From the NCBI RefSeq assembly GCF_016406125.1, contig NZ_CP066339.1, positions 868,001 to 932,000 on the forward strand: DNA of 64,000 bases. Reading direction: 5' to 3'. The position numbers and the translations under genes were made by a program. Shown here one piece after another: positions 51,577-60,446 of the stretch. Numbering within the stretch: position 1 is the first letter of the stretch; every line of letters starts with the position of its first letter. Source of the stretch: Alicyclobacillus sp. SO9 (GTDB lineage: Bacteria; Bacillota; Bacilli; Alicyclobacillales; Alicyclobacillaceae). The notes beneath the pieces were generated by a model that saw nothing but the letters and a program-made list of their open reading frames with translations, was not told the origin of the DNA and searched no databases.

Positions 51577-52241
51577 CTGGTATCGTCAAATATCTCAATG
51601 GTGACATGGACAGATTGACCTTTACCATGGACTTCCTGTTTCCTCTCGTCGTTCTGATTTTGGAGAATAGATTGTAACGATACTTGAACTTTGCTAATGG
51701 AAGCGTGACTGGGTTGGTATTGGCGAAAAGCTCCCAACGGTTTACCGTAAACGGATGCTAGCCAACTTCCAATTACAGCGCCATGGCTGACGATGCATAT
51801 CTCATCATGAGGATGTGAAGATGCAACAGACAAGATGACGTTTTGAAAACGTACCGCTGCCGTAGAGCGGAGTTCTCCTCCTGGAAAAGAAAAATCATCG
51901 AGCGAAGGGGCAAGTGCTTTATCCATGAGTTCGCGGTGTTGTTCGTAAGCTGCAAATGAAGAAACATCCTCAAATTCACCTAGGTGAATTTCCTGTAGGT
52001 CTTCATGAAATATGACTGTCGGGTGATACATATTTTCCTCTGATACAGCTTCAGCAGTTTCCTTGGCTCTCGATAGCGGACTCGAATAGATTACTTTAAA
52101 AGGAGTCTCTCTTAACCGAACAGCAACTGCCGTAGCCTGGCTGCGTCCGATGTTTCCCAGAGAACTGTCTGTTTGACCAATCATGTAGTAATCTAAATTT
52201 TTGTCCGTTGTTCCGTGGCGAACTATCCAAATTGACGTCAT
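51555..52241 (-). CDS. Histidine phosphatase family protein, second cluster member
   Basis: A 228-aa phosphatase of the phosphoglycerate-mutase-like superfamily: IVRHGTTDKN at residues 5-14 with the catalytic His, YSSPLSRAKETAEAV, and CIVSHGAVIGSWL. It is on the opposite strand to the cobalamin genes and convergent with cobD, but its place at the cluster end suggests a CobC-type role, shared with the enzyme at 43781. A hydrophilic C-terminal extension of about 40 residues is not typical. Confidence 0.8.
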   Translation of the reverse strand: MTSIWIVRHGTTDKNLDYYMIGQTDSSLGNIGRSQATAVAVRLRETPFKVIYSSPLSRAKETAEAVSEENMYHPTVIFHEDLQEIHLGEFEDVSSFAAYEQHRELMDKALAPSLDDFSFPGGELRSTAAVRFQNVILSVASSHPHDEICIVSHGAVIGSWLASVYGKPLGAFRQYQPSHASISKVQVSLQSILQNQNDERKQEVHGKGQSVHVTIEIFDDTSHLQPSK

Positions 52242-52643
52242 ATTGCTCGTCCTTTACCTACTGTTGCATTGAGGTTCATCCTTATATCAGTATATATTGT
52301 TCGAGAGAGTGAAACCATATTAGGTACAGGATGGGGAGGCCACTTACTTAGTCTACCGATAATTGATATCGTCAGTAAACGCAAGTATTACGAACTCGGA
52401 TTTGTGGAATAATCTGGGGATATGCATTTCCATTATGTATACATTTTTATCTTCAAATTGCAATTATTTCAAGAAGAATTATTTTTATCAGCATGCCCTA
52501 ACTAAATTATTCATAAAGCATACTCTTTTAGTACAATGTAATAAAGTTCATGCCAATAAGGTTGGTGTTTTGGCTGTAAAGAGAATGTTCAAATTGACTA
52601 CTCTTTGTATATTAACAGTATACTGGGAGGCTTTTAAACGAAT
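52242..52643. other. Intergenic gap before the decay zone
   Basis: About 400 AT-rich bases. No gene is supported; the long open frame at 52363-52713 has atypical composition and no ribosome site. Confidence 0.4.
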
Positions 52644-52895
52644 TTGGACAAGGTCTATCAAGATATTGAAGATCTCCGTGCACAGTTGCTCGACTTATTG
52701 GCAAAATTGGTAGCTTTTCAAACAGAAAGTCCTCCAGCAAGAAATTCGATGGCTGCTCAGCAGTTTATTCAGTTATATCTTGAGAATCTCGGCTTTGAGA
52801 CCGATCTGTGGGACGTCTATCCAAATGACCCCAACCTGGTTGGAACATTGTCTGGTATTGACAGCGATAGACATCAAGGTTTGACGCTCGTTTAG
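52644..52895 (+). pseudogene. M20-family peptidase/deacetylase, N-terminal fragment
   Basis: 83 codons matching the first part of ArgE/DapE/CPG2-type metallopeptidases: LLDLLAKLVAFQTESPPARN and YLENLGFETDLWDVYPNDPNLVGTLSG. Family members are about 370-430 aa and continue with the first metal ligand (GHxD) right where this frame ends at a TAG. The remainder is absent. A remnant. Confidence 0.8.
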
Positions 52896-52976
52896 GTGAA
52901 GGGCAGTACATTAACCCCTTTAAGGGGGAAATCGGTGGTAGAAACGTAGGAACTCACATTCCATTGGGGTGATTTA

Positions 52977-53271
52977 GTGGATACAAAGCAAGAATTGATA
53001 AGGCGTCTTCTCGACAAAACAGCTAACGACTCGGATCGTGACGATGCTGCTATTGATCTCGCGGCATATGACGATGTCATAAGCGTTGGTTTCTGTTGCG
53101 GAAGATCCGAATACTGACGAAATGATTTGTTCTACGTGTGGGGAGTCACTAGGTACCATCTGGTTGAGAAAAGGCTCTGTAGACGAAGATTTATTAGACA
53201 AAATCCGACCGGAGGCACAGAGAGAAGTCATGGGTTTGATTGAACCGACCTCAAGGGACGCTGGTAGGTAA
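52977..53271 (+). pseudogene. Frameshifted small soluble protein gene (HEAT-like)
   Basis: A GTG start with GGGGTGA upstream opens a frame (DTKQELIRRLLDKT...DDAAIDLAAYDD) that ends early, while the +1 frame continues ALVSVAEDPNTDEMICSTCG...IWLRKGSVDEDLL. Joined near 53080 they give a coherent protein of about 97 aa with a helical-repeat look. One base is missing or extra near 53075-53085. No function is assigned. Confidence 0.6.
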
Positions 53272-53386
53272 CCGAATTTCAAGTGCTGTAACCGAAGGGA
53301 GTCGACCTCGTTAATTCGGGGTCTGGCTTCCTTCTCTTTCTTCACTTGGTCATTCGGTCTTAGTATGGTCACGAGGTGAATCAGCA

Positions 53387-53700
53387 ATGACCAAAGCAGT
53401 CGGATACATACGGGCACAAGGTGGTGCGTGAAGGGTCTAGCCTTGCGTACCAGCGTGATGAAATCATGCGTTGTTGCGCCGACAACGACATCGAACCTTA
53501 TGTACATGCGACGAAGACAAAGGAATTAGTGATTCCAAGGTAGATGAAGAGAAAGTGACTGTCGAACGCGAAGGCTTGCAGTCAATGCTTACCGACCTTT
53601 CATCTGATGCTCTTGACTGGCGTTGTCATCCTGACCACGTATATATCCTGAAACTCAGGATACAGTCGTATGTTGGAGACGAGTACCTTACGTGAATTCT
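53387..53700 (+). pseudogene. Degraded serine-recombinase remnant
   Basis: MTKAVGYIRAQGGA opens like a site-specific serine recombinase, but stops and frameshifts follow. Parts in other frames read AYQRDEIMRCCADNDIEP, EDKGISDSKVDEEK and EREGLQSMLTDL, in the order found in such enzymes. It is a heavily decayed recombinase, unrelated in detail to the intact one at 16675. Confidence 0.6.
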
Positions 53701-53866
53701 GTCCATGGTCGTTGGTGCTTTTAATCCTGGAGCATAAGACACAGCAACGAGTGGTTGGGGCAGCAACGTAGACGCATCGTGTCTCAATCGAGCGCTTCGC
53801 GCAAATTTTAGGACATCTGCAACTCCTCCCTATTTGTTCTCAAAGGTACGTGAGTGGTTGACAGGT

Positions 53867-54274
53867 TTAGTGAAGGAAAAATAGAAAATAACAAGAAATG
53901 CGACCGCATTGAATCGAAATCCATACTCCAGCAATGTCTTTAATACCAATGATCTCACCGCTGAACCCAATGATTTGACGACCGCTCGAGACGTACGTAC
54001 CTGTGACTCTGATGACATTCAGAATCAGTAAGATGGCCGTAATGACATTGACTACCCGCATCCTCAGTTGCATTTCTTCTGATTTCCCCTCGAACAAGTC
54101 GCCGCCATAAATGGGAACAGTTGCACCTAGAAAGAAACCCTCAGGTACAACGAAAATTCCAGAAGTCGTTATTCGTCCGATCAACAGTAGAATAGCCATG
54201 ACAAAGTCAATGGAATATTGCAGTGCGACAAGTCCATTCCGGGAAGAGTGCGTTCGCTGCTCCTTGTTTGCCAC
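53867..54274 (-). pseudogene. Ger-linked small membrane protein, copy 2 (C-terminus frameshifted)
   Basis: A 135-aa frame from GTG 54274, with GGGAGGGAAA upstream. It matches the protein at 15369-15803 through RNGLVALQYSID, TSGIFVVPEGFFLGAT, LFEGKS and ILLILNVIRVTG. After FSGEIIGIKDIAGV it diverges; in the neighbouring frame a run ending NAVAFLVIF resumes some likeness to RDVAFELRQ in copy 1, so a frameshift has replaced the tail. It is divergent from gerA at 54436, the same arrangement as copy 1. It may still make a membrane-inserted product. Confidence 0.7.
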
Positions 54275-54435
54275 AACTTTCCCTCCCAGCCAGGCCGTTT
54301 CTTTATCCTTATTTCGAAATGAATGTTCAAGGGTGATGGAAATACCACGATGTGGGTATAGTATATACATCTCAGGAATCTGTGGACCGCAAACCATTCC
54401 TGACAAGTCCCTAGGTTGTCATATAGGAGATGCTT

Positions 54436-56016
54436 ATGAGTTACGGAAGCTTTTTCAATTTTTTCAGCCATCAAAAGCATCGACATCGCAGATTGGAGCC
54501 GCAACGCGAAGACCTATCCGCTGTACTGGACAAGAATATCGATTTGACTGAAAAAAAAGTGCGAAACACGTTAGGAGATTCCGCCGATCTCGTCTTTCGA
54601 AAAGTGAATTTACCCAAAAATCAGCAGCTTCTCATTATCTATGTGATTGGACTTGTGGACACAAAGACATTGAATGAAACCCTGTTGAAGGCTCTAGTGA
54701 TTGATGCCCCATCAGAGGCACGCGGTAGATGGCTGCCTCATGGTGTTTTGGAGTTCGTCTCCAAACAACTCATTCCAGTTGCCAACGTAAAAAATGTTCG
54801 TACACTTGGAGAAGTGATTGACGGACTATTAGCAGGGAATGTTGCAGTAATTGGAACTGGAACTCGCTTCGCATTGCTGGCTGAAATGGCTGGCTGGCCA
54901 GTCCGACAGATTGAGGAATCGCAGTCCGAGCCCTCGGTGCAAGGACCTCATGAAGCCTTTAACGAAGTGTTGAGAGATACGACGGCATTGATTCGAAGGC
55001 GATTGCGCGACACTCGACTTAGAACCGAAGCTATGATTATCGGGGAGAGCTCCAAGACGGATGTTGCCATCATGTATTTGAGCGGTGTTGTGAATGTGTC
55101 AGTACTTGAAGAAGTACATCGGCGGTTGCAGAACATCCACCTTTCTTCTGTCTTGGATGCCCATTACATTGAAGAGTTCCTTGAGGACTCTCCGTTGTCT
55201 CCCTACCCTCAAGTTCAGAATACAGAACGTCCTGATGTGGTGGCTGCCGCACTGCTTGAAGGAAAGATTGCCATCGTGGTTGACGGAACTCCAACCGTAC
55301 TGCTTGTGCCCATGACCTTTTGGAACGGATTTCAGGCGCCTGACGACTATTATCAACGTTCAGTCTACGTAACGCTGGTTCGATGGATTCGTTTTATGAT
55401 GCTGAATCTTTCAATTTTTCTTACACCCGTTTATGTAGCTCTGACCAGTTTCCATCCACAAATGCTGCCGACCAATTTACTCATTACTTTTGCAGCATCT
55501 CACAATGGCAGTCCCTTTCCCGTCGTCCTGGAAGCCTTCATGATGGAGATTATCTTTGAAGGCCTGCGTGAAGCTGGTGTTCGTCTTCCAAAAGCTGTGG
55601 GTTCTGCCGTGAGTATCGTCGGCGGTTTAGTTGTTGGACAAGCCGCCGTAGAGGCAGGCATTGTTTCGGCGCCAACCGTTATTGTCGTAGCGATGTCTGG
55701 CATTGCGTCCTTTACAATTCCTAGATACAATTTTGGATTTTCATACAGAATTCTTCGGTTTTTTGTATTGCTCTTAGCTGGAACGGTCGGGTTGTACGGA
55801 ATTACGCTCAGTTTTATTGTCATTCTCACGCATCAATTGAACCTGCGTTCATTCGGTGTTCCATACATGTCTCCACTATCTCCGCGAAATCCCAGGCAGT
55901 TACTCGATGTCTTGGTACGAGCACCGCGCAGGTACTTGCCGCAGAGAAGCCGCCCTCATCAGGATAATCCGCGTGCCAAAGGCCATCCTGAAAAATCGGG
56001 AGCGAACTCAACATGA
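54436..56016 (+). CDS. Spore germination receptor subunit A, second locus
   Basis: A 526-aa GerA-family protein. ATG 54436 has AGGAG 6 bases upstream. It has the hydrophilic N-terminal region, EEFLEDSPLSPYPQVQNTER, and the membrane half with LPTNLLITFAASHNGSPFP and GVRLPKAVGSAVSIVGGLV. It is closely related in layout to the gerA product at 13626 but clearly diverged, so it is an older paralogue rather than a recent copy. The stop overlaps gerC by 4 bases. It is intact, but its partner gerB is broken. Confidence 0.88.
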   Translation: MSYGSFFNFFSHQKHRHRRLEPQREDLSAVLDKNIDLTEKKVRNTLGDSADLVFRKVNLPKNQQLLIIYVIGLVDTKTLNETLLKALVIDAPSEARGRWLPHGVLEFVSKQLIPVANVKNVRTLGEVIDGLLAGNVAVIGTGTRFALLAEMAGWPVRQIEESQSEPSVQGPHEAFNEVLRDTTALIRRRLRDTRLRTEAMIIGESSKTDVAIMYLSGVVNVSVLEEVHRRLQNIHLSSVLDAHYIEEFLEDSPLSPYPQVQNTERPDVVAAALLEGKIAIVVDGTPTVLLVPMTFWNGFQAPDDYYQRSVYVTLVRWIRFMMLNLSIFLTPVYVALTSFHPQMLPTNLLITFAASHNGSPFPVVLEAFMMEIIFEGLREAGVRLPKAVGSAVSIVGGLVVGQAAVEAGIVSAPTVIVVAMSGIASFTIPRYNFGFSYRILRFFVLLLAGTVGLYGITLSFIVILTHQLNLRSFGVPYMSPLSPRNPRQLLDVLVRAPRRYLPQRSRPHQDNPRAKGHPEKSGANST

Positions 56017-57212
56017 AGATGCTGCACTTCGGAAACATCATTGTTCTCATTGCAATGAGTTTTCTCACTAGTGGCTGCTGGGATCGGATTGAACTGAACA
56101 ATAGAGCGCTGGTGATGGCGTCCGGTATTGATTTGAAGGACGATGGTAGCCTATTGTTAACCGACCAGGTCATTCTCCCCATTAACTTGTCCAAGGGACT
56201 TGGGACACTGCGCCAGCAATTTATTACTGTCTCGGCTACAGGACGTAACATCCTTGATGCAGGACAAAACATGCAAGCAAAACTGTCGAGAAAATATTTC
56301 CTCGGTCACCGCAGAATCATCTTCATTGGTGAAAAACTGGCCAAACACGGACTCAGCGGCATCATGGATGAATTCACGAGAAATCCAGATGTCAGGCTGC
56401 GCAGTGATGTTTTTGTTGTCGAAAATGGCACTGCGGAACATGCACTTCACATCCGGTCTCCACTAGAGCAGTACCCTTCGTTGGCCATTATGAAGAGTCG
56501 GAAATTTGTCGGCGGGGATATCGGAACCACACTGCTCCCGTTTTTGATGGCTTCCGTACATCCTACAAGCAGTCCAACCTTTCCGGTGATGAAAATCGTA
56601 CCCGAGTCTCCGCACTCGAACAAAACAACATTCCAGTTCATGGGTAGAGCTGTTTTTAACAAGCAATTGAAGCTAATCGGTTACTTGAATTACTCAGAGG
56701 CAGCCTATCGCCTTTGGGTACTCAATACACTAAGTACATACCAGGCGACGTTTAAGTTGAATACAGATAAAGATAGTGCAAAGGGCAAAGGATATGCCAC
56801 CATTGACTTTTCTAAGTTCCACAGTCGCATTAATCCAGTATTTCAGAACGGACGTTTGCATTACGTTGTCAATCTCACCGGAAAAGGAATACTGCGTGAA
56901 TCTGAAAACAACATCAAGTTCAAGTCCCCTGAAGACATAAATCTGGTTGAGAAGAAGGCAGAAAAGGAAGTCAAATGGCGCGTAAATGACCTTATCGCGA
57001 AGGTACAGCATCAATATCATACCGATATTTTTGGATTCGATCTTGCCTTGGCAAGAAAGTATCCTCGTCAGTGGAAAACAGCAAAGCGACACTGGACAGA
57101 GATCTTTTCCGATGTTCCAGTTCAGGTAAACACCCGAATAAAGATACAGGCTGTCGGACAAACATCCGAAAGCATTGTATCACCGAAAGAAGCAGAAAGG
57201 GGCCAGTGGTAA
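56013..57212 (+). CDS. Spore germination receptor lipoprotein subunit C, second locus
   Basis: A 399-aa Ger(x)C lipoprotein. The signal peptide ends in LTSGC (lipid Cys near residue 22) followed by WDRIELNNRALV. RKYFLGHRRIIFIG and the late YHTDIFGFDLALARKYP are family hallmarks and match the paralogue at 12451. It overlaps gerA by 4 bases and is intact. Without a functional GerB it may have no receptor to join, unless the operon at 11350-15161 supplies one. Confidence 0.9.
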   Translation: MKMLHFGNIIVLIAMSFLTSGCWDRIELNNRALVMASGIDLKDDGSLLLTDQVILPINLSKGLGTLRQQFITVSATGRNILDAGQNMQAKLSRKYFLGHRRIIFIGEKLAKHGLSGIMDEFTRNPDVRLRSDVFVVENGTAEHALHIRSPLEQYPSLAIMKSRKFVGGDIGTTLLPFLMASVHPTSSPTFPVMKIVPESPHSNKTTFQFMGRAVFNKQLKLIGYLNYSEAAYRLWVLNTLSTYQATFKLNTDKDSAKGKGYATIDFSKFHSRINPVFQNGRLHYVVNLTGKGILRESENNIKFKSPEDINLVEKKAEKEVKWRVNDLIAKVQHQYHTDIFGFDLALARKYPRQWKTAKRHWTEIFSDVPVQVNTRIKIQAVGQTSESIVSPKEAERGQW

Positions 57213-57214
57213 CC

Positions 57215-57942
57215 GTGAAATCACGAATGCCAATTACGGGCGGTCAATTGTTCTGGATTACCTGCATGTTTGACTTAGGTATGGCGGCTTTTGTCATGAT
57301 TTCTCCAACGATTCAACGTGTCCAAAATGACGCATGGATCTCACTGGCCATCAGCGGCCTTTTAAGCATGACCGCTGCTTGGATTGAAATTCGTTTGAGT
57401 CTGTACTATCCCGACAAGACATTTGTTGAGTACGTGAACGACATTGTGGGCAGCTGGATAGGCAAGGCTCTATTGGCATCTTGTATGTCGTAAACTGGAT
57501 TGTTGTAACCGGATTTGTCCTTCGTCAGATTACGGACATTTTAATTACCTCTCAATTCCACAAAACGCCTACATACCTTTTCATCATTTCCATGTCGTTG
57601 ACTGCGGTTTACATGCTGTACAAGAATGGCATTCAATCCATTGGCCGCACGACAGAAGTCATAGGCCTTCTTGTGGTCTCCATCGTAATTTTCACTTTTG
57701 CCTTTGTGCCGTTCCATAGACCGACAAGAACAAAAACAACGCTAATCGAATGAACGCGGTCAGAAACCATATTAGGGAGGGTTACAGCGGCCTGCATTCT
57801 GATTGCTATGAGCCCTCGGAGCATGATTGACTCAAGCATTGTCTATCCAAAATCTGTTGTTCAACCCTTTGTCTTTCCCATTTTGTTGTTTGCCATTCCT
57901 GCGCTGTTGTGGCTCATTGCATTTTTTCGAAGAATGATTTGA
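57215..57942 (+). pseudogene. Broken gerB (germination permease), second locus
   Basis: The first frame (PITGGQLFWITCMFDLGMAAFVMISPTIQRV...) covers the N-terminal three helices and stops at about 57493. A shifted frame from about 57481 (VVNWIVVTGFVLRQITDILIT...) continues to about 57750. After that, roughly 130 codons are missing and a third frame gives only the C-terminal helix (SVVQPFVFPILLFAIPAL) ending at 57942. A frameshift plus an internal deletion make this a pseudogene. Confidence 0.88.
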
Positions 57943-58003
57943 AACCGATTTGATATGTTTCGTCAAAGTTGAAGAACAGGTGTTTTATTAATTCGTAAAG
58001 TGA

Positions 58004-58246
58004 TCACATTCCTTCACACACTGGATTTCTTTCTGGAAGTGTATTCTTCTCGTCACAGTCTAAGACTCTCTCAATCTGGGTTGTGTTGAGTCTAAATCGA
58101 ATAGCTTTCACTCGTTCTACTGCAATCTCATCAAACATTCTGTACCCGTTTTCTAAGCGCTGAGGGGTTATCAAATTCTCTTGTTCGTAGTAACGCAAAG
58201 AGCTCACGCTAACTCCAGTTCTTCGTGACAGTTCAGAGATCTGCAC
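58004..58246 (-). pseudogene. MerR-family regulator, truncated by a stop codon
   Basis: 80 codons with a clean MerR winged helix: QISELSRRTGVSVSSLRYYE, then the wing NGYRMFDE, then FRLNTTQIERVL. Family members are longer, with a dimerisation helix. Past the TGA the same frame reads SLYELIKHL, which fits the next part (CEGMxSLYE...), so a nonsense mutation has probably cut the gene. The N-terminal DNA-binding part could still be made. Confidence 0.65.
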
Positions 58247-58422
58247 AGTTGGTCGCCTTCCTTCAGATGCTCACATGGTAAACCACCACATCGGTGTCAT
58301 AGTCAAACTCTAGGAACTAACTGGGTCAACGAAAAAGACCAGGATAGGTGATAAGAAACTCTCCTTACAGCCTGTTGCACTCTGACATAGAACATCAGTT
58401 ACCAATTTCATTGTTCATGCCC

Positions 58423-58455
58423 TTTTGTCATGCAGCGAGACATCGGTAGGAGGTG
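58423..58455 (+). promoter_or_regulatory. TTGTCATGC element, copy 6 (weak hairpin)
   Basis: CTTTTGTCATGCA is followed by GCGAGACATCGGT and AGGAGG. The 5' core is exact and the spacing to the G-rich ribosome site is as in the other copies, but the C-rich arm is lost, so little pairing remains. It lies directly before the pilus-like operon. Confidence 0.5.
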
Positions 58456-58461
58456 GTATTG

Positions 58462-58929
58462 GTGTGGATGCAACTGGGGGCGTCCTGGGCAGTTCTACTG
58501 GTGGTTTTAACTGCGGCCAGCTGGGCAGACATCCGTACACAAAGGATTCCCAATCTGCTGTTTGCTACAGGGGCCGTCGTGGGCTTTGTACTGCGTGTTG
58601 GATTTGGGGGAGCACATGGGTTTCTTGAAGCATTATTGGGTTTTGGCGTAGGGATGTTGGTCGGGTTACTCGGAGAACGGTTGCCTATCGGAATGAGTCG
58701 CTGGGGGATGGGAGATGCCAAGACCCTGGCTGTGATGGGGGTCTGTTTGGGGTGGTTTGGCGTCGTGATCACGGTCTTTGGCGCTGGCATCCTGTTAGCC
58801 GTCATTCGTCTGACGTCCCTGACCTTGCATAAGCCGATGCGGACATTGGCATTTGTACCTGTGTTGGCGGTCTCTGCCTCCATCACCATGGGCGTGGAAT
58901 TCGGGGTGTTTCAATGGCTGCGAATGTAG
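58462..58929 (+). CDS. A24-type prepilin peptidase (CpaA/TadV-like)
   Basis: A 155-aa membrane aspartyl protease that lacks the N-terminal methylase domain of PilD, as in CpaA/TadV. The two active Asp motifs are present: SWADIRTQRIPN near residue 23 and RWGMGDAK (GxGD) near residue 85. It has five to six helices. GTG 58462 is 8 bases after AGGAGG; GTG 58453 and TTG 58459 overlap the site. It would cut the leader of pilin-like proteins. No obvious pilin is seen in the window. First gene of the plus-strand block. Confidence 0.85.
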   Translation: MWMQLGASWAVLLVVLTAASWADIRTQRIPNLLFATGAVVGFVLRVGFGGAHGFLEALLGFGVGMLVGLLGERLPIGMSRWGMGDAKTLAVMGVCLGWFGVVITVFGAGILLAVIRLTSLTLHKPMRTLAFVPVLAVSASITMGVEFGVFQWLRM

Positions 58930-59300
58930 CGATGTGGGGCATCTTCGCCTTCCTGGTGGGTGTGGCCGTTCATGAGAGTGGCCATGCAGTGGCACGAAGT
59001 TGGTTGGGACTGCGTTTTTGTATTGCGCTGGGACGGGGACCCTGTCTGCTGAAGTCCAAGTATTTTGTTTTGCGGTTACTCCCTGTGAGCGCACGAACAA
59101 AGGGAGACAAACCTATTTCAGTGGTAGTCCCCCTTGCAGGCCCGGTCTTTCAATTGGCGTTCGCGCTGTGCCTGCTGCCATGGAGTCCGTGGATAGCCCT
59201 TCTTGGTGGCTTGGGTGCACTGACGATATTGCCCTATCGCGTTTATGGACAAGCGTCAGACGGGTTACTGGCGTTACAGATTGTTTTGAAAGGAGCATAA
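58914..59300 (+). CDS. Small site-2-protease-like membrane metalloprotease
   Basis: A 128-aa membrane protein. Helix 1 carries HESGH (residues 20-24), the HExxH zinc motif of M50 proteases, and a later helix end has ASDGLLALQ, which resembles the N-P/A-DG motif that gives the third ligand. Three to four helices. It is far smaller than usual M50 enzymes. It overlaps the prepilin peptidase by 16 bases. A role in processing pilin-like or regulator proteins is possible but not shown. Confidence 0.7.
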   Translation: MAANVAMWGIFAFLVGVAVHESGHAVARSWLGLRFCIALGRGPCLLKSKYFVLRLLPVSARTKGDKPISVVVPLAGPVFQLAFALCLLPWSPWIALLGGLGALTILPYRVYGQASDGLLALQIVLKGA

Positions 59301-59303
59301 AGC

Positions 59304-60446
59304 ATGGTGAATTTGGAACGGAAGACCCCCATTCTGGCACTGGCCGTAGAGAATCCGCCGGCAGAAGAATGGCTGCGCGGGGAGTTGGGCCAGTTCATGG
59401 AGGTGGCGTCGGAGGGGATACGGTCACCTGACGACGTTCTTGGGGTCGACGTAGACCTGGTTCTGGTGGCCAGACGGGCAGCTGGCTCGGATGTAGGGAT
59501 TGAAGCATTTGGAGAGACGCTTGAGGCAGCAGCAGCTGGTGGGACAGATGTGATTGCGATTGTTGGCAACCTGGATGAAGAAGGGCATGAGGCGGTGGAG
59601 GTGGCAAGAACGCATCACGCCTGGGCTGTGTTAACCAGTGATGGAGAGGGTGTTGGCGGAGAAGAAGTCTTGGAAAAGGTCGTGGCGTATTTCGATGACT
59701 GGGTGAACCGAAAGGCCAAATTACAGCAGTCGAAAGTCAAGCTGCCGATGAAGGACACTCAGGGGAAACGCCGCAGTCCTTTGTTCGGCGGAAAACCCGC
59801 CATTCCGGACAATCATCTGATTGGTGTGACTTCGTCCGGGGCAGCAGGGGGCAGCTATTTCGCCTGGAACTTTGCCACCGCATTAGCGAAGCAGGGGAAT
59901 CCAGAGGTGGTGTTGATAAATGCAGAGGATACCACACTGGCCGCGTGGACCCATCTGAAGGAGACCCGCAGGATGGTGCTCAAAGGACAGGGAGAAGAAG
60001 CGAGGCACTTTGGTGTCAAAGTGGGGATTGCCACAACGCCCATGTCAGAGGAGGAGTGGGTCCTGGCGGCCCGGATGAGTTTGTCGCAAACGGTCATTGT
60101 GGACCTGACGAAGATGTCCGAGCCGCCATTGGAACGGGTCGAAACATGGATTGATGTACGGGACTGTGACCCAGCGCACAATCAGCGCCTGGATGTAGAT
60201 GCCACGCCGCATTTCGTCGTCATGAACCGAGTGCCAGACGGATTGCCGATTCAGGCCGAAGATGTCCTGATGGCCCCGCCTAACTTGACATTGGCCGACG
60301 CGCCCACGCAACAAGTGCTGTCGATCTGGACAGGGCGACCTATGGTCGTGGATCAGGAGGACTTGGCCCAGGAGATGATGCATTTATACAGTGAACTATC
60401 CAAACAGCGGGAGGGACAACTGTGGAAAGACCAACGTTCATCGTAA
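59304..60446 (+). CDS. TadZ/CpaE-like protein with degenerate P-loop
   Basis: A 380-aa protein. The first part (about 1-130) is an alpha/beta region resembling the atypical receiver domain of CpaE/TadZ. After a Lys-rich linker, about 165-380 looks like a MinD/ParA-type domain: LIGVTSSGAAGGSYFAWNFA stands where the Walker A (KGGxGKT) should be, but lacks both lysines. Further blocks (VVLINAEDTT, QTVIVDLTKM) match the later strands. ATPase activity is doubtful. It overlaps the next, ATP-competent homologue by 25 bases, which suggests a catalytic/non-catalytic pair. Confidence 0.65.
   Translation: MVNLERKTPILALAVENPPAEEWLRGELGQFMEVASEGIRSPDDVLGVDVDLVLVARRAAGSDVGIEAFGETLEAAAAGGTDVIAIVGNLDEEGHEAVEVARTHHAWAVLTSDGEGVGGEEVLEKVVAYFDDWVNRKAKLQQSKVKLPMKDTQGKRRSPLFGGKPAIPDNHLIGVTSSGAAGGSYFAWNFATALAKQGNPEVVLINAEDTTLAAWTHLKETRRMVLKGQGEEARHFGVKVGIATTPMSEEEWVLAARMSLSQTVIVDLTKMSEPPLERVETWIDVRDCDPAHNQRLDVDATPHFVVMNRVPDGLPIQAEDVLMAPPNLTLADAPTQQVLSIWTGRPMVVDQEDLAQEMMHLYSELSKQREGQLWKDQRSS

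Noticed and set aside
52363-52713. Plus-strand 116-codon frame
   Set aside because: AT-rich, Cys/Lys/Asn/Tyr-rich, no ribosome site, and it runs over the better-supported M20 remnant.
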